DNA of 49,294 nucleotides from an uncultured Bacteroidia bacterium (lineage in GTDB: Bacteria > Bacteroidota > Bacteroidia > Bacteroidales > UBA932): NCBI GenBank assembly GCA_902774145.1, contig CACYHC010000013.1:1-49294 (forward strand). Reading direction: 5' to 3'. A program made the position numbers and the translations under genes. Below, in pieces: positions 15,692-25,314 of this stretch (position 1 is its first letter; every line of letters starts with the position of its first letter). The notes under the pieces were generated by a model that saw only the letters and a program-made list of their open reading frames with translations, was not told the origin of the DNA and did no database searches.

Positions 15692-18211
15692 ATGGACAAG
15701 ACGATTGCAAAAGGCCTTCTGGCGATTGCCGGCGCCCTTCTTTGCCTGGCCTCCGCCTGTGAAAAGACAACGGAGGAATCCGGCGAAACCCTTTTCTATG
15801 CCTCGATGGACGAAAGCCGCACGGCGCTCTCCTATCCGTCCCTGCTCTGGACGGCGGGCGACGCCATCTGCGTGAACGGGAAAACCTCCGGCAGCGCGAA
15901 GATTTCCGACGGCGGCCGCAGTGCGGAATTCAGCATCCAGGGGACCATTGATTCCCCCTATTACGCGCTGTATCCGGCCGGGGCCTTCATCGCCGGCAGC
16001 TTCCGTCCCGCGAACAACCGCTACGGCAGCGTTACCCTACCGTCGACCCAGACGCCTCCCGCAGGCAATTTCGACGCTTCCGCCGCCGTCATGGGCGCCG
16101 TTTCGGAAAGCGCAAGCAACCCGTCGCAGCTGCGGTTCCGCAGCCTCGTCGCTTTCCTGAAACTACAACTGACCCTCCCGGAGGGCAGCCTCAGCCCGCA
16201 AAGCATCGAAGTTTCCGCGAACGGGCGCGAGGACCTGTGCGGCGACTTTGCCTTCGACCCCTCCGCTTTCTGCCTCAAAAACAGCAAGATGCAGGGAAAA
16301 GGCGTCACGGTGGACTGCCGTGGCGCGGACCTGCGGAACTGTCCGGTCTACATCGTCATTCCGGCCAAAAACTACGCGACGGGTATCACGCTGAAAATCA
16401 AGGACGGCAGCGACAAATATATGGAACTCAAATCTTCCCGCAGCTTTAGCGCCGAAGCCGGAAAAATCTATCCCAGCAACATCACCTATACCCACAACCG
16501 CACCGTCGTTTCCGCCGAGGCCGGAGGGGCGGAAGATGTTGCCTCCACCGTCGCCACCATCGCCGATCTGAACCGCAACGCCGGGGCGCTCAATTCCCAC
16601 GCGGGACTGACGGAACGCAGCGCCGTCGAGGTAGACCGCCGATCCACTTTCGTCCTGACACAGAAAGAGTTGGGCTGCCCGGTGCTCGACTACCCCCGCA
16701 TCAAGGTACTGCCCGACGGCAGTTACATCCTCTTTTACCTTCCCCAGCGCACCGGGAACAGCGTGTACTGTTCCTTCAGCCGGGACCTGGAACACTGGGA
16801 CGGGCGGCATACGGTATGGGCGGAGAAGAACACGACCAATCCCGCCGGGGAGGCCGATAAGGTCTATTATGCGGACGGCGATATGGTCATCGCCGATAAC
16901 GGAGACCTCCTGGTTTTTGGCACATACCGGCTGAAGAGCGCGCACAGGTTCCTGACACGGTGGGGCATCACGATGAAGCGGAGCCACGATATGGGCCGGA
17001 CCTGGGGGGAAGAAAAACAGCTCTACACGAACTGTGTCTGGGAACCCCTGCCCATCAAGATGCCCGACGGCGAGATCCTCGTCTTCTTCACCGACTCCAA
17101 CCACGACTGGGATCCCACCATTACCGGGATTTCCCTGCTCCGTTCCAAGGACAACGGCTATACCTGGACCACGCAGGCGCCGGTGATGCGTTTTGCGAGC
17201 GGCTGGGCCTTCCCGCACCAGCGTTCCGAGGATGTACCCGCCCCGCAGGGAGACTCCGCCATCCGCTGGACCTCGCACATGCCCGCCGCGGTGCTGCTCA
17301 ACGACCACGAGACCTGCCTGGTCTGCAACGAGAGCCACACGGCCCCGCCGGAAGACAAGCTGATGCTCACCCTCGGCTGGGAAAACGCCGCCGGGTTCCA
17401 TACGCTGACCGGCATGGAGGAAGGGCCCTCCGAAATGTGCAAGTTTTTCGTCGGCGGCTCGGGCCCCTACCTGTCCCAGTTCCCCTCCGGAGAAACGCTG
17501 CTGAGCTATGCGGGGACCAACTGGTATCTCCGTCTGGGTAACGAGACCGGAAAGGACCTGCACAACCGGCCCTTCTTCTCCCCCTACCCGGGGACGTCAC
17601 ACTGGGGCAACCTGGAACTGGAAGACGCCCACACGATGCTCGGCACGACGGCCTATTTCCACGGAACGCCTGAAGACCCGGAATACGAAACGGTGCGGGA
17701 CATCATCGTCACCCGGCTCCGCCTGAACCACCGCATCGACATCCCGCAGGCGACCCCGGTCCTGGACGGCAGCAACGCCGACTGGGCGGACAACACCGAC
17801 GCTTTCTTCCTCGGGAGCGACACGCGGACGCAGTGCTGTTTCCGCTTCTGCTACGACGAATACTGGGTCTATGCGCTGATCGACTGCCTGAGCGAAGACC
17901 TCGATACTTCCGGCGACCGCATCGACCTCTATTTCTCGGACGGAACGAACGTCTCGAGCATCCGCAGCGTCAGCGTCGCGGGCACGGACGGCGGCTTCAA
18001 GCTCGAAGGCATCGACGGTGCCGAGATGAAGGCAAAAGCCTGGCCCGGCGAGGGTTACGTCGCAGAAATCCGCATCCCCCGCACGGCCCTTCCCTTTACG
18101 CCCGGCGAGGGCAGCTTCTTCAATGCCGTGCTGCGAAAGGGCGAAGTGAGCGACAGCTTCAATTTCCGTACGCTGGACAATGTGAAAAACTGGTTCCAGT
18201 TGCAGCCATAA
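15692..18211 (+). CDS. Lipoprotein: fimbrillin-like module + sialidase-fold propeller + CBM9-like domain
   Basis: The 839-residue protein has a lipobox LASAC (Cys23). A fimbrillin-like module (about 38-268) follows, with ESRT, WTAGDAICVNG and SPYYALYPAG. A beta-propeller (about 310-690) carries Asp-box-like motifs SHDMGRTW (432-439) and SKDNGYTW (486-493). A C-terminal CBM9/DOMON-like sandwich starts near LDGSNADW. The block CVWEPLPIKMPDG is shared in pattern with the two next proteins (WEPF..ELP.G). This block recalls GH93 exo-arabinanase as well as GH33-type folds, so the substrate is uncertain. The signal argues for display on the outer membrane. The next gene starts 61 nt later, and the four genes 15692-23331 look co-directional. 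Confidence 0.72.
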   Translation: MDKTIAKGLLAIAGALLCLASACEKTTEESGETLFYASMDESRTALSYPSLLWTAGDAICVNGKTSGSAKISDGGRSAEFSIQGTIDSPYYALYPAGAFIAGSFRPANNRYGSVTLPSTQTPPAGNFDASAAVMGAVSESASNPSQLRFRSLVAFLKLQLTLPEGSLSPQSIEVSANGREDLCGDFAFDPSAFCLKNSKMQGKGVTVDCRGADLRNCPVYIVIPAKNYATGITLKIKDGSDKYMELKSSRSFSAEAGKIYPSNITYTHNRTVVSAEAGGAEDVASTVATIADLNRNAGALNSHAGLTERSAVEVDRRSTFVLTQKELGCPVLDYPRIKVLPDGSYILFYLPQRTGNSVYCSFSRDLEHWDGRHTVWAEKNTTNPAGEADKVYYADGDMVIADNGDLLVFGTYRLKSAHRFLTRWGITMKRSHDMGRTWGEEKQLYTNCVWEPLPIKMPDGEILVFFTDSNHDWDPTITGISLLRSKDNGYTWTTQAPVMRFASGWAFPHQRSEDVPAPQGDSAIRWTSHMPAAVLLNDHETCLVCNESHTAPPEDKLMLTLGWENAAGFHTLTGMEEGPSEMCKFFVGGSGPYLSQFPSGETLLSYAGTNWYLRLGNETGKDLHNRPFFSPYPGTSHWGNLELEDAHTMLGTTAYFHGTPEDPEYETVRDIIVTRLRLNHRIDIPQATPVLDGSNADWADNTDAFFLGSDTRTQCCFRFCYDEYWVYALIDCLSEDLDTSGDRIDLYFSDGTNVSSIRSVSVAGTDGGFKLEGIDGAEMKAKAWPGEGYVAEIRIPRTALPFTPGEGSFFNAVLRKGEVSDSFNFRTLDNVKNWFQLQP

Positions 18212-18272
18212 CTTGCATAGTTTGGGAATTTTGTGCTATGCGCGCAAGCGGATTCTCCGTACTTTCGCGTCT

Positions 18273-19457
18273 ATGAAACAAATTTTGTCTTGCATCCTGG
18301 CGCTGGGACTGGCGTTGCCCTGCGGAGCAAAGGGGAAAACGCCCCGCATTGAAGTCGAATGGGAAACACCGGCCTGCGTCACCGTGGGGGGCTACGGACG
18401 GGTCCACTCCCTCAACGACGGGCGCTACATGCTCTCCTACTCCCGCAAGGGGAATGTTTATGTGCAGTTCAGTAGCGACGGGGCCAAAACCTGGAGCGGC
18501 GAGACCTTGGTGATGCAGGGCTTCGACCACACGACGGACCGGGGCACCGCGACCCTGCGCTGCTCCAATCCGGAGTTTGCCCAGCTGTCGGCGGAAAACC
18601 CGCACCATCCCGGCCGGATTATCCTCGCTTCGAACCTCCGGCCGAAGGACAACAAGAGTACGGTCCATCCCTTCTCCATCGTTTGCAGCATTTCCGACGA
18701 CGGCGGCAAGAGCTGGAGCGCCCGGCGCGGCGTGTATGACTCCCGCACCTGGGACGAAGACGCCCCCAAGGGGGCCTGGGAGCCGTTCGTCATGGAACTG
18801 CCCGACGGAACGGTGCAGATTTACTTCACGGACAATACGCCCTACTTTGCCCAGGGAGACCGCCGCGGAAACAACATTTCCGTCGTGGAGTCCCGGGACG
18901 GCGGCGACAGCTGGAGCGCGGAGCGCATCGTCTGCCACAGCGAGGGCGGCTGGGACGGGATGCCCGTCGTCACGCTCGTGGGCGGCCGGCTCTACCTCGC
19001 CGTGGAGCACAAGGACCAGCGCGGCGGTAAGGTGCCGATGGAAATGTGCCTGATGACCTGCCCCCTCGCGGACAACTGGTCCGCCGAGATTCCGCTCGGT
19101 TCCCCCCAGCGCTTTGCGCCTTACCCGGCGACCGGCGTCTATGAAGGCGCCCCCTACCTGATTCACACGGACCATTACTTCGTCCTAAGTTTCCAGTCCG
19201 CCGACGGCGCGGAAAACACCCTCAAGGATGAGCATGCCGTCGGTGAAGTGCGCATCGGCCCCATCGCTGACGCCGCTTCGGACAAACTGGGCCGTTTCCG
19301 CGGGATGCAGGGCGGATTCCGGCCGATGGACATTGACCAAAGTGCCGGCTCCGGCCTTTGGAATTCCCTCTGCCATCTGGGCGGAGACCGTTTCTGCTGC
19401 GTCAGCCAGCACAAGGGCCGCATCTGGATTACGGCCGGCACCATCGTCGAGAAATGA
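18273..19457 (+). CDS. Secreted sialidase-fold (possibly GH93-like) propeller without fimbrillin module
   Basis: The 394-residue protein runs from ATG 18273; the reading from 18213 lacks a signal and is rejected. A Sec signal peptide (1 to about 19) leads straight into the catalytic propeller. Asp-box-like repeats are SSDGAKTW (67-74), SDDGGKSW and SRDGGDSW. GAWEPFVMELPDG and YFTDNTPYFAQG are nearly repeated in the neighbour at 19454. No lipobox is convincing (ALPC), so the protein is probably periplasmic or released. The FRIP motif of true sialidases is absent, so exo-arabinanase GH93 or another exo-glycosidase is equally possible. Its stop overlaps the next ATG. Confidence 0.72.
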   Translation: MKQILSCILALGLALPCGAKGKTPRIEVEWETPACVTVGGYGRVHSLNDGRYMLSYSRKGNVYVQFSSDGAKTWSGETLVMQGFDHTTDRGTATLRCSNPEFAQLSAENPHHPGRIILASNLRPKDNKSTVHPFSIVCSISDDGGKSWSARRGVYDSRTWDEDAPKGAWEPFVMELPDGTVQIYFTDNTPYFAQGDRRGNNISVVESRDGGDSWSAERIVCHSEGGWDGMPVVTLVGGRLYLAVEHKDQRGGKVPMEMCLMTCPLADNWSAEIPLGSPQRFAPYPATGVYEGAPYLIHTDHYFVLSFQSADGAENTLKDEHAVGEVRIGPIADAASDKLGRFRGMQGGFRPMDIDQSAGSGLWNSLCHLGGDRFCCVSQHKGRIWITAGTIVEK

Positions 19458-21379
19458 GGATTCGCCGCTTTTTGCCCGCCGCGCTGGCGCTGCTTTCCGC
19501 CTGCAGCATCGAACCGCTGCCTTCCGCCGATGTTCTCATCGGCGCGGAGACGATGACCTTCGAGGCCAGCGTAGAGGACAGCCGCACCGTGCGGAGCGGA
19601 TTGAACATTCTCTGGTCCTCCGGAGACCAAATTGTCGTGAACGGGCAGGCCTCCACCGGAATGACCCTTTCGGCGAACCGCCGAAGCGCGACCTTTACCC
19701 TACCGCTGGTTTCGCCCCCCTATTATGCGTTATACCCCGCTTCCGCCTACAACGAGGGCACGTTTGACCCTTCTGCCGGCAAATACGGGCACCTGGTGCT
19801 GCCGGCGGAGCAGAGTTATGTCGCCGGTTCCTTCGACCCGGCTGCGGCCCTGATGTGCGGCAAGGCGACTTCCGCCGAAGAAGGCCTGGCCTTCCGTTGC
19901 GGCGTGGCCTTCCTGAAGTTCACCGTCCAGAGCGGCGGCACGACGGCCCGCATCAAGCGCATCGAAGTCTCCGCCATCGGGAAGGAAGACGTGCGCGGGA
20001 CAGTCATTTACAGTCCGGGCAAGGGGCGGCTCATCAAGAACGGGACTTCCGGCAATGCCGTTACGCTGAGCAGCTCGACAGGCATCCCCTTCGGTTCTCC
20101 CGCCTATATCGCCATCGTCGCCCGGGAATATGCCTCCGGCCTGCAGGTCCGTATCGTGGATATGAACGACGACTACCAGGAAATCCGTTCGGAGAAAGCG
20201 TTTACCGCCGAGCCGGGGACGGTGTACACCACCGGCGTCACTTTCCGTCCGGACAAGAGTTACGCGCCGTTGCGCATGGACTGGACGCCCACCGGCGCCG
20301 CCGTGGCGAATGGCGGCTACGGACGCGTACACCGCCTCAGCGACGGCCGCCTGATACTGACCTATTCCAACGGAGGCAGCGATTATATCCGCTTCAGTTC
20401 CGACGACGGGGCGAGCTGGACAGCCGGCAAGCTGGTCCAGAGCAAATTCACTTACGGAGGGACCGAAATCCGCTGCGCCAACCCCGAAATCGCCCAGCTC
20501 TCCGCAGACAACCCCTATCATCCGGGCCGGATTATCTTTGCGGTGAACCTCCGGCCGGGCGATTCGACCATCCACCCCTATAGCATCGCGTGTTTTACTT
20601 CGGACGACAACGGAAAGACCTGGAGCGGGCTCCAGACGGTATACGCTTCCCAGACCTGGGAGACCAATGTCGGGAAAGGTGCGTGGGAGCCCTTCGTCCA
20701 CGAACTGCCGAACGGCCGCGTGCAGATTTATTTCACGGACAATACGCCCTATTATGCCCAGGGCTACGCCAAAGGCAACAACATTTCGGTCGTGGAATCC
20801 GCGGACGGCGGCGACAACTGGGGGAACGCCCGCATCGTCTGCCATACGGAGAAAACGCCGCTCACTTCCTGGCGGGATATGGGCTGGGACGGAATGGCGT
20901 CCGCCACCCGCGTCGGCGACGAGTTATACCTTTCCGTCGAGCACAAGGAGTGGGTCGGGGACGATTATGCGATGAACATCCAATTGATGCACTGCAGCGT
21001 GAGCAACGACTGGTATCCCACCATCGGGAAAGGGTCGAGCCAGCGCTTCTACCCGTTCACGCCGGATGAAGGCACCTATCAGGGAGCGCCTTACCTGATT
21101 CATACGGACAACTATCTGGTGCTGAGTTACCAGTCCGGTGCGGGTTCGGAAGACCCGATGACCCAGACGGGATGCACCCCGGAAGTGGTCGCCTGCCGGC
21201 TGAATGATGATTATACCACGATGCGGGGACTGTCCCGACCGCTGGCGGAGACTTTCTCCCAGACCGCCGGTGCCGGCTCCTGGAACTCGCTCTGTGACCT
21301 CGGGGACGACCGGATCTGCCTCGTCACCGAATACAATGGAAAAATTTATCTTAGCTTTGGACAAATCAAGGGCCTATGA
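19454..21379 (+). CDS. Lipoprotein: fimbrillin-like module + sialidase-fold (possibly GH93-like) propeller
   Basis: The 641-residue protein runs from ATG 19454 (ATGA overlap with the gene before). The lipobox is LLSAC (Cys17). The module at about 35-265 contains EDSRTV, WSSGDQIVVNG, PPYYALYPAS, GSFDPAAALM and the closing AGTVY-like EPGTVYTT. From about 275 the propeller is a close paralogue of the whole protein at 18273: NGGYGRVHRLSDGR versus GGYGRVHSLNDGR, GAWEPFVHELPNG versus GAWEPFVMELPDG, and GNNISVVES in both. It therefore appears to be the tethered form of the same enzyme. The stop overlaps the next start by 4 nt. Substrate is unknown; arabinan is suggested by neighbours. Confidence 0.74.
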   Translation: MRIRRFLPAALALLSACSIEPLPSADVLIGAETMTFEASVEDSRTVRSGLNILWSSGDQIVVNGQASTGMTLSANRRSATFTLPLVSPPYYALYPASAYNEGTFDPSAGKYGHLVLPAEQSYVAGSFDPAAALMCGKATSAEEGLAFRCGVAFLKFTVQSGGTTARIKRIEVSAIGKEDVRGTVIYSPGKGRLIKNGTSGNAVTLSSSTGIPFGSPAYIAIVAREYASGLQVRIVDMNDDYQEIRSEKAFTAEPGTVYTTGVTFRPDKSYAPLRMDWTPTGAAVANGGYGRVHRLSDGRLILTYSNGGSDYIRFSSDDGASWTAGKLVQSKFTYGGTEIRCANPEIAQLSADNPYHPGRIIFAVNLRPGDSTIHPYSIACFTSDDNGKTWSGLQTVYASQTWETNVGKGAWEPFVHELPNGRVQIYFTDNTPYYAQGYAKGNNISVVESADGGDNWGNARIVCHTEKTPLTSWRDMGWDGMASATRVGDELYLSVEHKEWVGDDYAMNIQLMHCSVSNDWYPTIGKGSSQRFYPFTPDEGTYQGAPYLIHTDNYLVLSYQSGAGSEDPMTQTGCTPEVVACRLNDDYTTMRGLSRPLAETFSQTAGAGSWNSLCDLGDDRICLVTEYNGKIYLSFGQIKGL

Positions 21380-23331
21380 AACGCATTACCCTCGCCGTTC
21401 TTATTCCTTTCATTTTCATCGTTTCCTGTCAGAAGGAGCAGGACGCTTCGACGGTGCTGGAAGTCCGCCTGCCCGAAGAATCGCGGACGCACCTCGAATC
21501 CCCCGCCATTTGCTGGAATACCGGGGACGCGATTGTCGTGAACGGACAGCGTTCCACGGGAATGGAAGTCAAAGACGGCGGTCGCTCCGCCCTTTTTACC
21601 CTTCCAGCCCTGGAGGCCCCTTACCAGGCCCTGTATCCTGCGGATAACTATAACAGCGGCGTGCTGGTCCTTCCCGAAGAGCAGACCTATGTCCCGGATT
21701 CATTCGACCCGGCGGCGGCGCTGATGTACGGCTGGTCCGGCACGACGCCCGATATGGACTTCCACTGCGGCACGGCCTTCCTGAAAATCATCGTTCAGGG
21801 CAGCGAGGACACGCACGACATCCGGCGCATCGAGATTGCCTCCGCGGGCCGCGGCGGAATGAGCGGCAACTTCTCGTTCAACACCAAGACGCACCGCCTG
21901 GACAATTTCTGCCCGGACGGGAGGAAAGTCATCGTCCGAAGCGCGGACGGCATCCCGCAGGGCAGCCCGATTTACGCGGCCATTGCGCCCGGCACCTATG
22001 TCTCCGGCCTGAAAATCCGCATCGTCGATGTGTTCGGGCATTACCAGGACCTCACGTCCAGTCCGACTTTTATCGCGGAAGAAGGGGTGGCGTACACCAC
22101 GACCCTTCCCTTTGCACCGGTCGGGACCATCATTGACGGCTCCACCTCCGATTCGGACACGCCGCCGGTCATCGTTCCCGCCACCAAAGAAGGGACGATG
22201 GTGCGCTCGAGTGTCGCCGACCCCTGCCTATACTACATCAAAGGGATGTTTTACCTGACGATGACCGGCACCTCGAACATCGCGATGATCAGCGACGCCT
22301 CCCCCAACGCCCTGACGACCTCCGCCCACCCGATGAAGCCTGCGCTCTACATCTACCAGAGTTCGAAAGACCCGAACGTGGCCGCGATGTTCGGTGAAGA
22401 TGCGGAAATCAACGGCACCTGGTCGCCGGAACTCCATTACTTCTCCGAGGAAGACTTCCCGGGCCGCAGCGGCTGGTATATGTTCCTGGCGCTGCGCAAA
22501 AAACATATGGTGGGCGAGATTGCCTCCTCCGAGTTCATCCGGATGGTAGTCCTCAAGTCCGTATCCGGCAACATCGAAGGCCCCTACGGACATCCCCTCG
22601 ACGGGACGGTGAACAAATCCCAGCCGCTGCTCTCCGCAGACGGTTCGCCTTATGTGGAATGGGGCTGCGGACAGAGCGTCCTGCGGGTTCCGACCGGGCA
22701 GTATGCCGGACTCTATGCCTTGTGGGTGGCGGAAACCGGCCGCGGAGAAGGAGAGGGCAAATTCTACCAGAAAATCATGATTTCGCGGATGTCCTCCCCC
22801 TGGCAGCTGACCGGCGATATCGGCGTGGTCACCACCCCCACCCAGCAGTGGGAAAAGAAGGGATCGAGCGACGTCCTGCCGGAAGTCGTGGAAGGAGGTA
22901 CGGCCATCTACGGTGACCACGGCGAGATTTTCCTCGCCTACTGCGGCAGCGGCTACTGGTCTGATTACGGGCTCGGGCAGCTCACCCTCAAGCAGGCCAA
23001 CGGGGATTACAGGAATCCGCTGGTCACCTCGTCCTGGACCAAGTTCGGCAAGAATCCCGTTTTCACTTCCCGCACTTCACCGTATATGCGCGGCGCCGGA
23101 CACGCTTTCTTCCTCAAGGACGAGAAGGACAACCGCTTTATGTGCTATCACGCCTATCCTTTTGACGGGGAGAAACGCGGTTCCGCCCGCAACGCCTACC
23201 TGGAGTCCTATTACATCGATTACGAGACGACCTACGCCACCGCCCCCCAGGGCGTGCTGTGCTTTGGCCTCCGGGGCAACGGCACCCCCGCCCCCACGGA
23301 CACCACCTTCACCTTCTTTGTCAGGGAGTAA
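21376..23331 (+). CDS. Lipoprotein: fimbrillin-like module + GH43-like five-bladed propeller
   Basis: The 651-residue protein has a lipobox IVSC (Cys18). The module (about 30-245) has ESRTHL, WNTGDAIVVNG, APYQALYPAD and DSFDPAAALM. A hinge VGTIIDGSTSDSD follows. The C-terminal part starts near residue 260 with VADPCLYYIKGMFYLTMTG, the DP...G.FYL pattern that opens GH43-type propellers, and has NGTWSPELHYF later. The catalytic acid cannot be assigned with confidence. It is the last gene of the plus-strand cluster. The terminal gap holds tandem hairpins. Confidence 0.66.
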   Translation: MKRITLAVLIPFIFIVSCQKEQDASTVLEVRLPEESRTHLESPAICWNTGDAIVVNGQRSTGMEVKDGGRSALFTLPALEAPYQALYPADNYNSGVLVLPEEQTYVPDSFDPAAALMYGWSGTTPDMDFHCGTAFLKIIVQGSEDTHDIRRIEIASAGRGGMSGNFSFNTKTHRLDNFCPDGRKVIVRSADGIPQGSPIYAAIAPGTYVSGLKIRIVDVFGHYQDLTSSPTFIAEEGVAYTTTLPFAPVGTIIDGSTSDSDTPPVIVPATKEGTMVRSSVADPCLYYIKGMFYLTMTGTSNIAMISDASPNALTTSAHPMKPALYIYQSSKDPNVAAMFGEDAEINGTWSPELHYFSEEDFPGRSGWYMFLALRKKHMVGEIASSEFIRMVVLKSVSGNIEGPYGHPLDGTVNKSQPLLSADGSPYVEWGCGQSVLRVPTGQYAGLYALWVAETGRGEGEGKFYQKIMISRMSSPWQLTGDIGVVTTPTQQWEKKGSSDVLPEVVEGGTAIYGDHGEIFLAYCGSGYWSDYGLGQLTLKQANGDYRNPLVTSSWTKFGKNPVFTSRTSPYMRGAGHAFFLKDEKDNRFMCYHAYPFDGEKRGSARNAYLESYYIDYETTYATAPQGVLCFGLRGNGTPAPTDTTFTFFVRE

Positions 23332-23371
23332 CGGGGCGTGAACCCGGGGGTTGGCCGGTTATTGCCCGGGA

Positions 23372-23474
23372 GGTACAGCGGACGGCGCATTTTTGACTGA
23401 TTTTGAAGGATCCGCTGTACCCCGGGTACAGCGGATCTTTCGTTTTGTGCCATTTTTGACCGATCCGCTGTACC
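23372..23474. repeat. Two tandem long-loop hairpin repeats (possible terminator or REP-like element)
   Basis: Unit A is GGTACAGCGGA (23372-23382) ... TCCGCTGTACC (23411-23421). Unit B is GGTACAGCGGATC (23425-23437) ... GATCCGCTGTACC (23462-23474). Both enclose ATTTTTGAC (23389-23397 and 23452-23460). The inner arms of A and B also form an alternative perfect 14-bp stem with a 1-nt centre (23409-23437), followed by a T-rich run. The 300-nt gap 23332-23631 contains this element and a promoter-like site, and no gene. Confidence 0.8.
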
Positions 23475-23574
23475 TTGGCGAATGCAGCAATGTGGAACAG
23501 GGCAACAGTCAAGCGCGAGCGAGCCGAAATGGAGGGCCCTTGCAACTCAATGGCGACGGGGAAAAGCACCACTC

Positions 23575-23605
23575 TTGCAACTCTTGCGGGAAATCCCTAT
23601 CTTTG
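23575..23605 (+). promoter_or_regulatory. Candidate promoter of the POT transporter gene
   Basis: TTG at 23575-23577 and an exact TAnnTTTG box, TATCTTTG at 23598-23605, are spaced by 20 nt. The ATG is at 23632. This is one of the best matches to the Bacteroidota consensus in the window. Confidence 0.5.
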
Positions 23606-23631
23606 TGTTTTGACCAAAATGTAAAGAAGGG

Positions 23632-25314
23632 ATGTTTAAGAATCAACCGAAAGGACTTTATGCGCTGGCCCTGGCGAATACGGGCGAGCGCTTCGGGTAT
23701 TATACGATGCTCGCCATTTTCCTGCTGTTCCTGCAGGCCAAGTTCGGATTCTCCGCCGCAGCGGCCGGACAGTTCTACGCCATTTTCCTCGCCGCAGTGT
23801 ACTTTATGCCGGTGGTGGGCGGATGGCTCGCGGACAAAATCGGCTTCGGGAAATGCGTGGTGACGGGCATCTGCGTGATGTTCACCGGCTACCTCTGCCT
23901 GGCCGTACCGACGGATGCCTTTGCCTCGCGCGGACTGGCGCTGACGCTGATGATTGGCGCGCTGTTGCTCATCGCCGTGGGAACGGGCCTCTTCAAGGGA
24001 AACCTCCAGGTAATGGTGGGCAACCTCTACGATGATCCGAAATACAGCGACCGGCGCGATTCCGCCTTCAGCCTCTTCTATATGGCCATCAACGTGGGCG
24101 CCATGTTCGCCCCCACCGCGGCGACGGCGCTGACCAACCGTCACCTCGCCGGCGCAGGCCTCATCTACAAGGCCGACATCCCCACCCTGGCCCACCAGTA
24201 CCTGAACGGAACCCTGGCCGACCCGGCCCAGCTGGAAGCGCTGCAAGCCGCGATGCCGGGACAAAACATCGCCGCAATGGACCTGGGCGCATTCAGCCAG
24301 TATTACATCAATCAGCTTTCCACCGCGTACAACCTCGGCTTTGCCGTCGCCTGCGTGTCGCTGATTCTCTCCATTGCCATTTACCTGGGCTGCCGCAGCT
24401 GGTTCAAGCACGCCGACGTGAACGCCAAACAGGCGAAGAACGCCGGGACGCAGGCGGCCGTCGAACTCACGCCGCAGCAGACCCGCGAGCGCATCACCGC
24501 GCTGGTCTGGGTGTTCGCCGTCGTGATTTTCTTCTGGATGGCCTTCCACCAGAACGGCTCTTCGCTCACCTACTTTGCGCGTGACTACACCCAGAGCATC
24601 GTGACCGGGCCGCTGAAAATCGGCTTCAACATCTGGGCGCTGGCGCTCATCGCCGTGTCGGTTTATACCCTGATGGGGATTTTCCAGTCGGAGAAAGCGC
24701 AGGGAAGGGCGGTATGCGGACTGGCGACCGCCGCACTCTGGGGCGGCGCGTACTGGATTTACAGCGGGATGCCCGACCTGATCCATATCCTGCCCCAGCA
24801 GTTCCAGCAGTTCAATCCCTTCTTCGTCGTGGCGCTCACGCCCCTGTCGATGGCGCTCTTCGCCGCGCTCGCCGGTAAGGGCAAGGAACCTTCCGCACCA
24901 CGGAAAATCGGCCTCGGCATGTTCGTGGCGGCCGGCGGTTACCTGATCATGCTGCTGGCTTCCAAGGGACAGCCGGCGCCGTCGGAGTTGATTGCCGTGG
25001 GCGGCGTCTCCCCCGACCCTGTCGTTCCCACCTACCTGATCAGCACCTATCTGGTCCTGACCTTCGCGGAGCTGCTGCTCTCGCCGATGGGCATTTCCTT
25101 CGTTTCCAAAGTGGCGCCGCCCAAGTACAAGGGCCTGATGATGGGCCTCTGGTTCGCGGCCACCGCCATCGGCAACTACCTCAGTTCCATTCCGTCGATG
25201 CTTTGGGAAAACGTGCCGCTGTGGGTGAACTGGACCGTCCTGATGGGCCTGTGCGTCCTTTCCGGCGTGGTCATGTTCGCGATGCTCCGTAAACTGGAGG
25301 CCGCGACGGCCTGA
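23632..25314 (+). CDS. POT/PTR2 family proton-dependent oligopeptide transporter
   Basis: A 560-residue major-facilitator protein with 12-14 hydrophobic helices that imports di- or tripeptides with protons. The POT N-terminal motif appears as NTGERFGYYTM (residues 17-27), with Glu-Arg-Phe-Gly-Tyr-Tyr intact. The PTR2 signature FSLFYMAINVGAM is in helix 5. A longer hydrophilic loop near residues 260-285 separates the two halves. Its stop overlaps the next ATG (TGATG). Import of peptides fits the secreted DPP-IV-like peptidase encoded at 42817, although the genes are far apart. Confidence 0.92.
   Translation: MFKNQPKGLYALALANTGERFGYYTMLAIFLLFLQAKFGFSAAAAGQFYAIFLAAVYFMPVVGGWLADKIGFGKCVVTGICVMFTGYLCLAVPTDAFASRGLALTLMIGALLLIAVGTGLFKGNLQVMVGNLYDDPKYSDRRDSAFSLFYMAINVGAMFAPTAATALTNRHLAGAGLIYKADIPTLAHQYLNGTLADPAQLEALQAAMPGQNIAAMDLGAFSQYYINQLSTAYNLGFAVACVSLILSIAIYLGCRSWFKHADVNAKQAKNAGTQAAVELTPQQTRERITALVWVFAVVIFFWMAFHQNGSSLTYFARDYTQSIVTGPLKIGFNIWALALIAVSVYTLMGIFQSEKAQGRAVCGLATAALWGGAYWIYSGMPDLIHILPQQFQQFNPFFVVALTPLSMALFAALAGKGKEPSAPRKIGLGMFVAAGGYLIMLLASKGQPAPSELIAVGGVSPDPVVPTYLISTYLVLTFAELLLSPMGISFVSKVAPPKYKGLMMGLWFAATAIGNYLSSIPSMLWENVPLWVNWTVLMGLCVLSGVVMFAMLRKLEAATA

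Noticed and set aside
23536-23590. Repeated TTGCAACTC words upstream of the POT gene
   Set aside because: Two copies of nine bases are too little for a repeat call; one overlaps the proposed -33 region.
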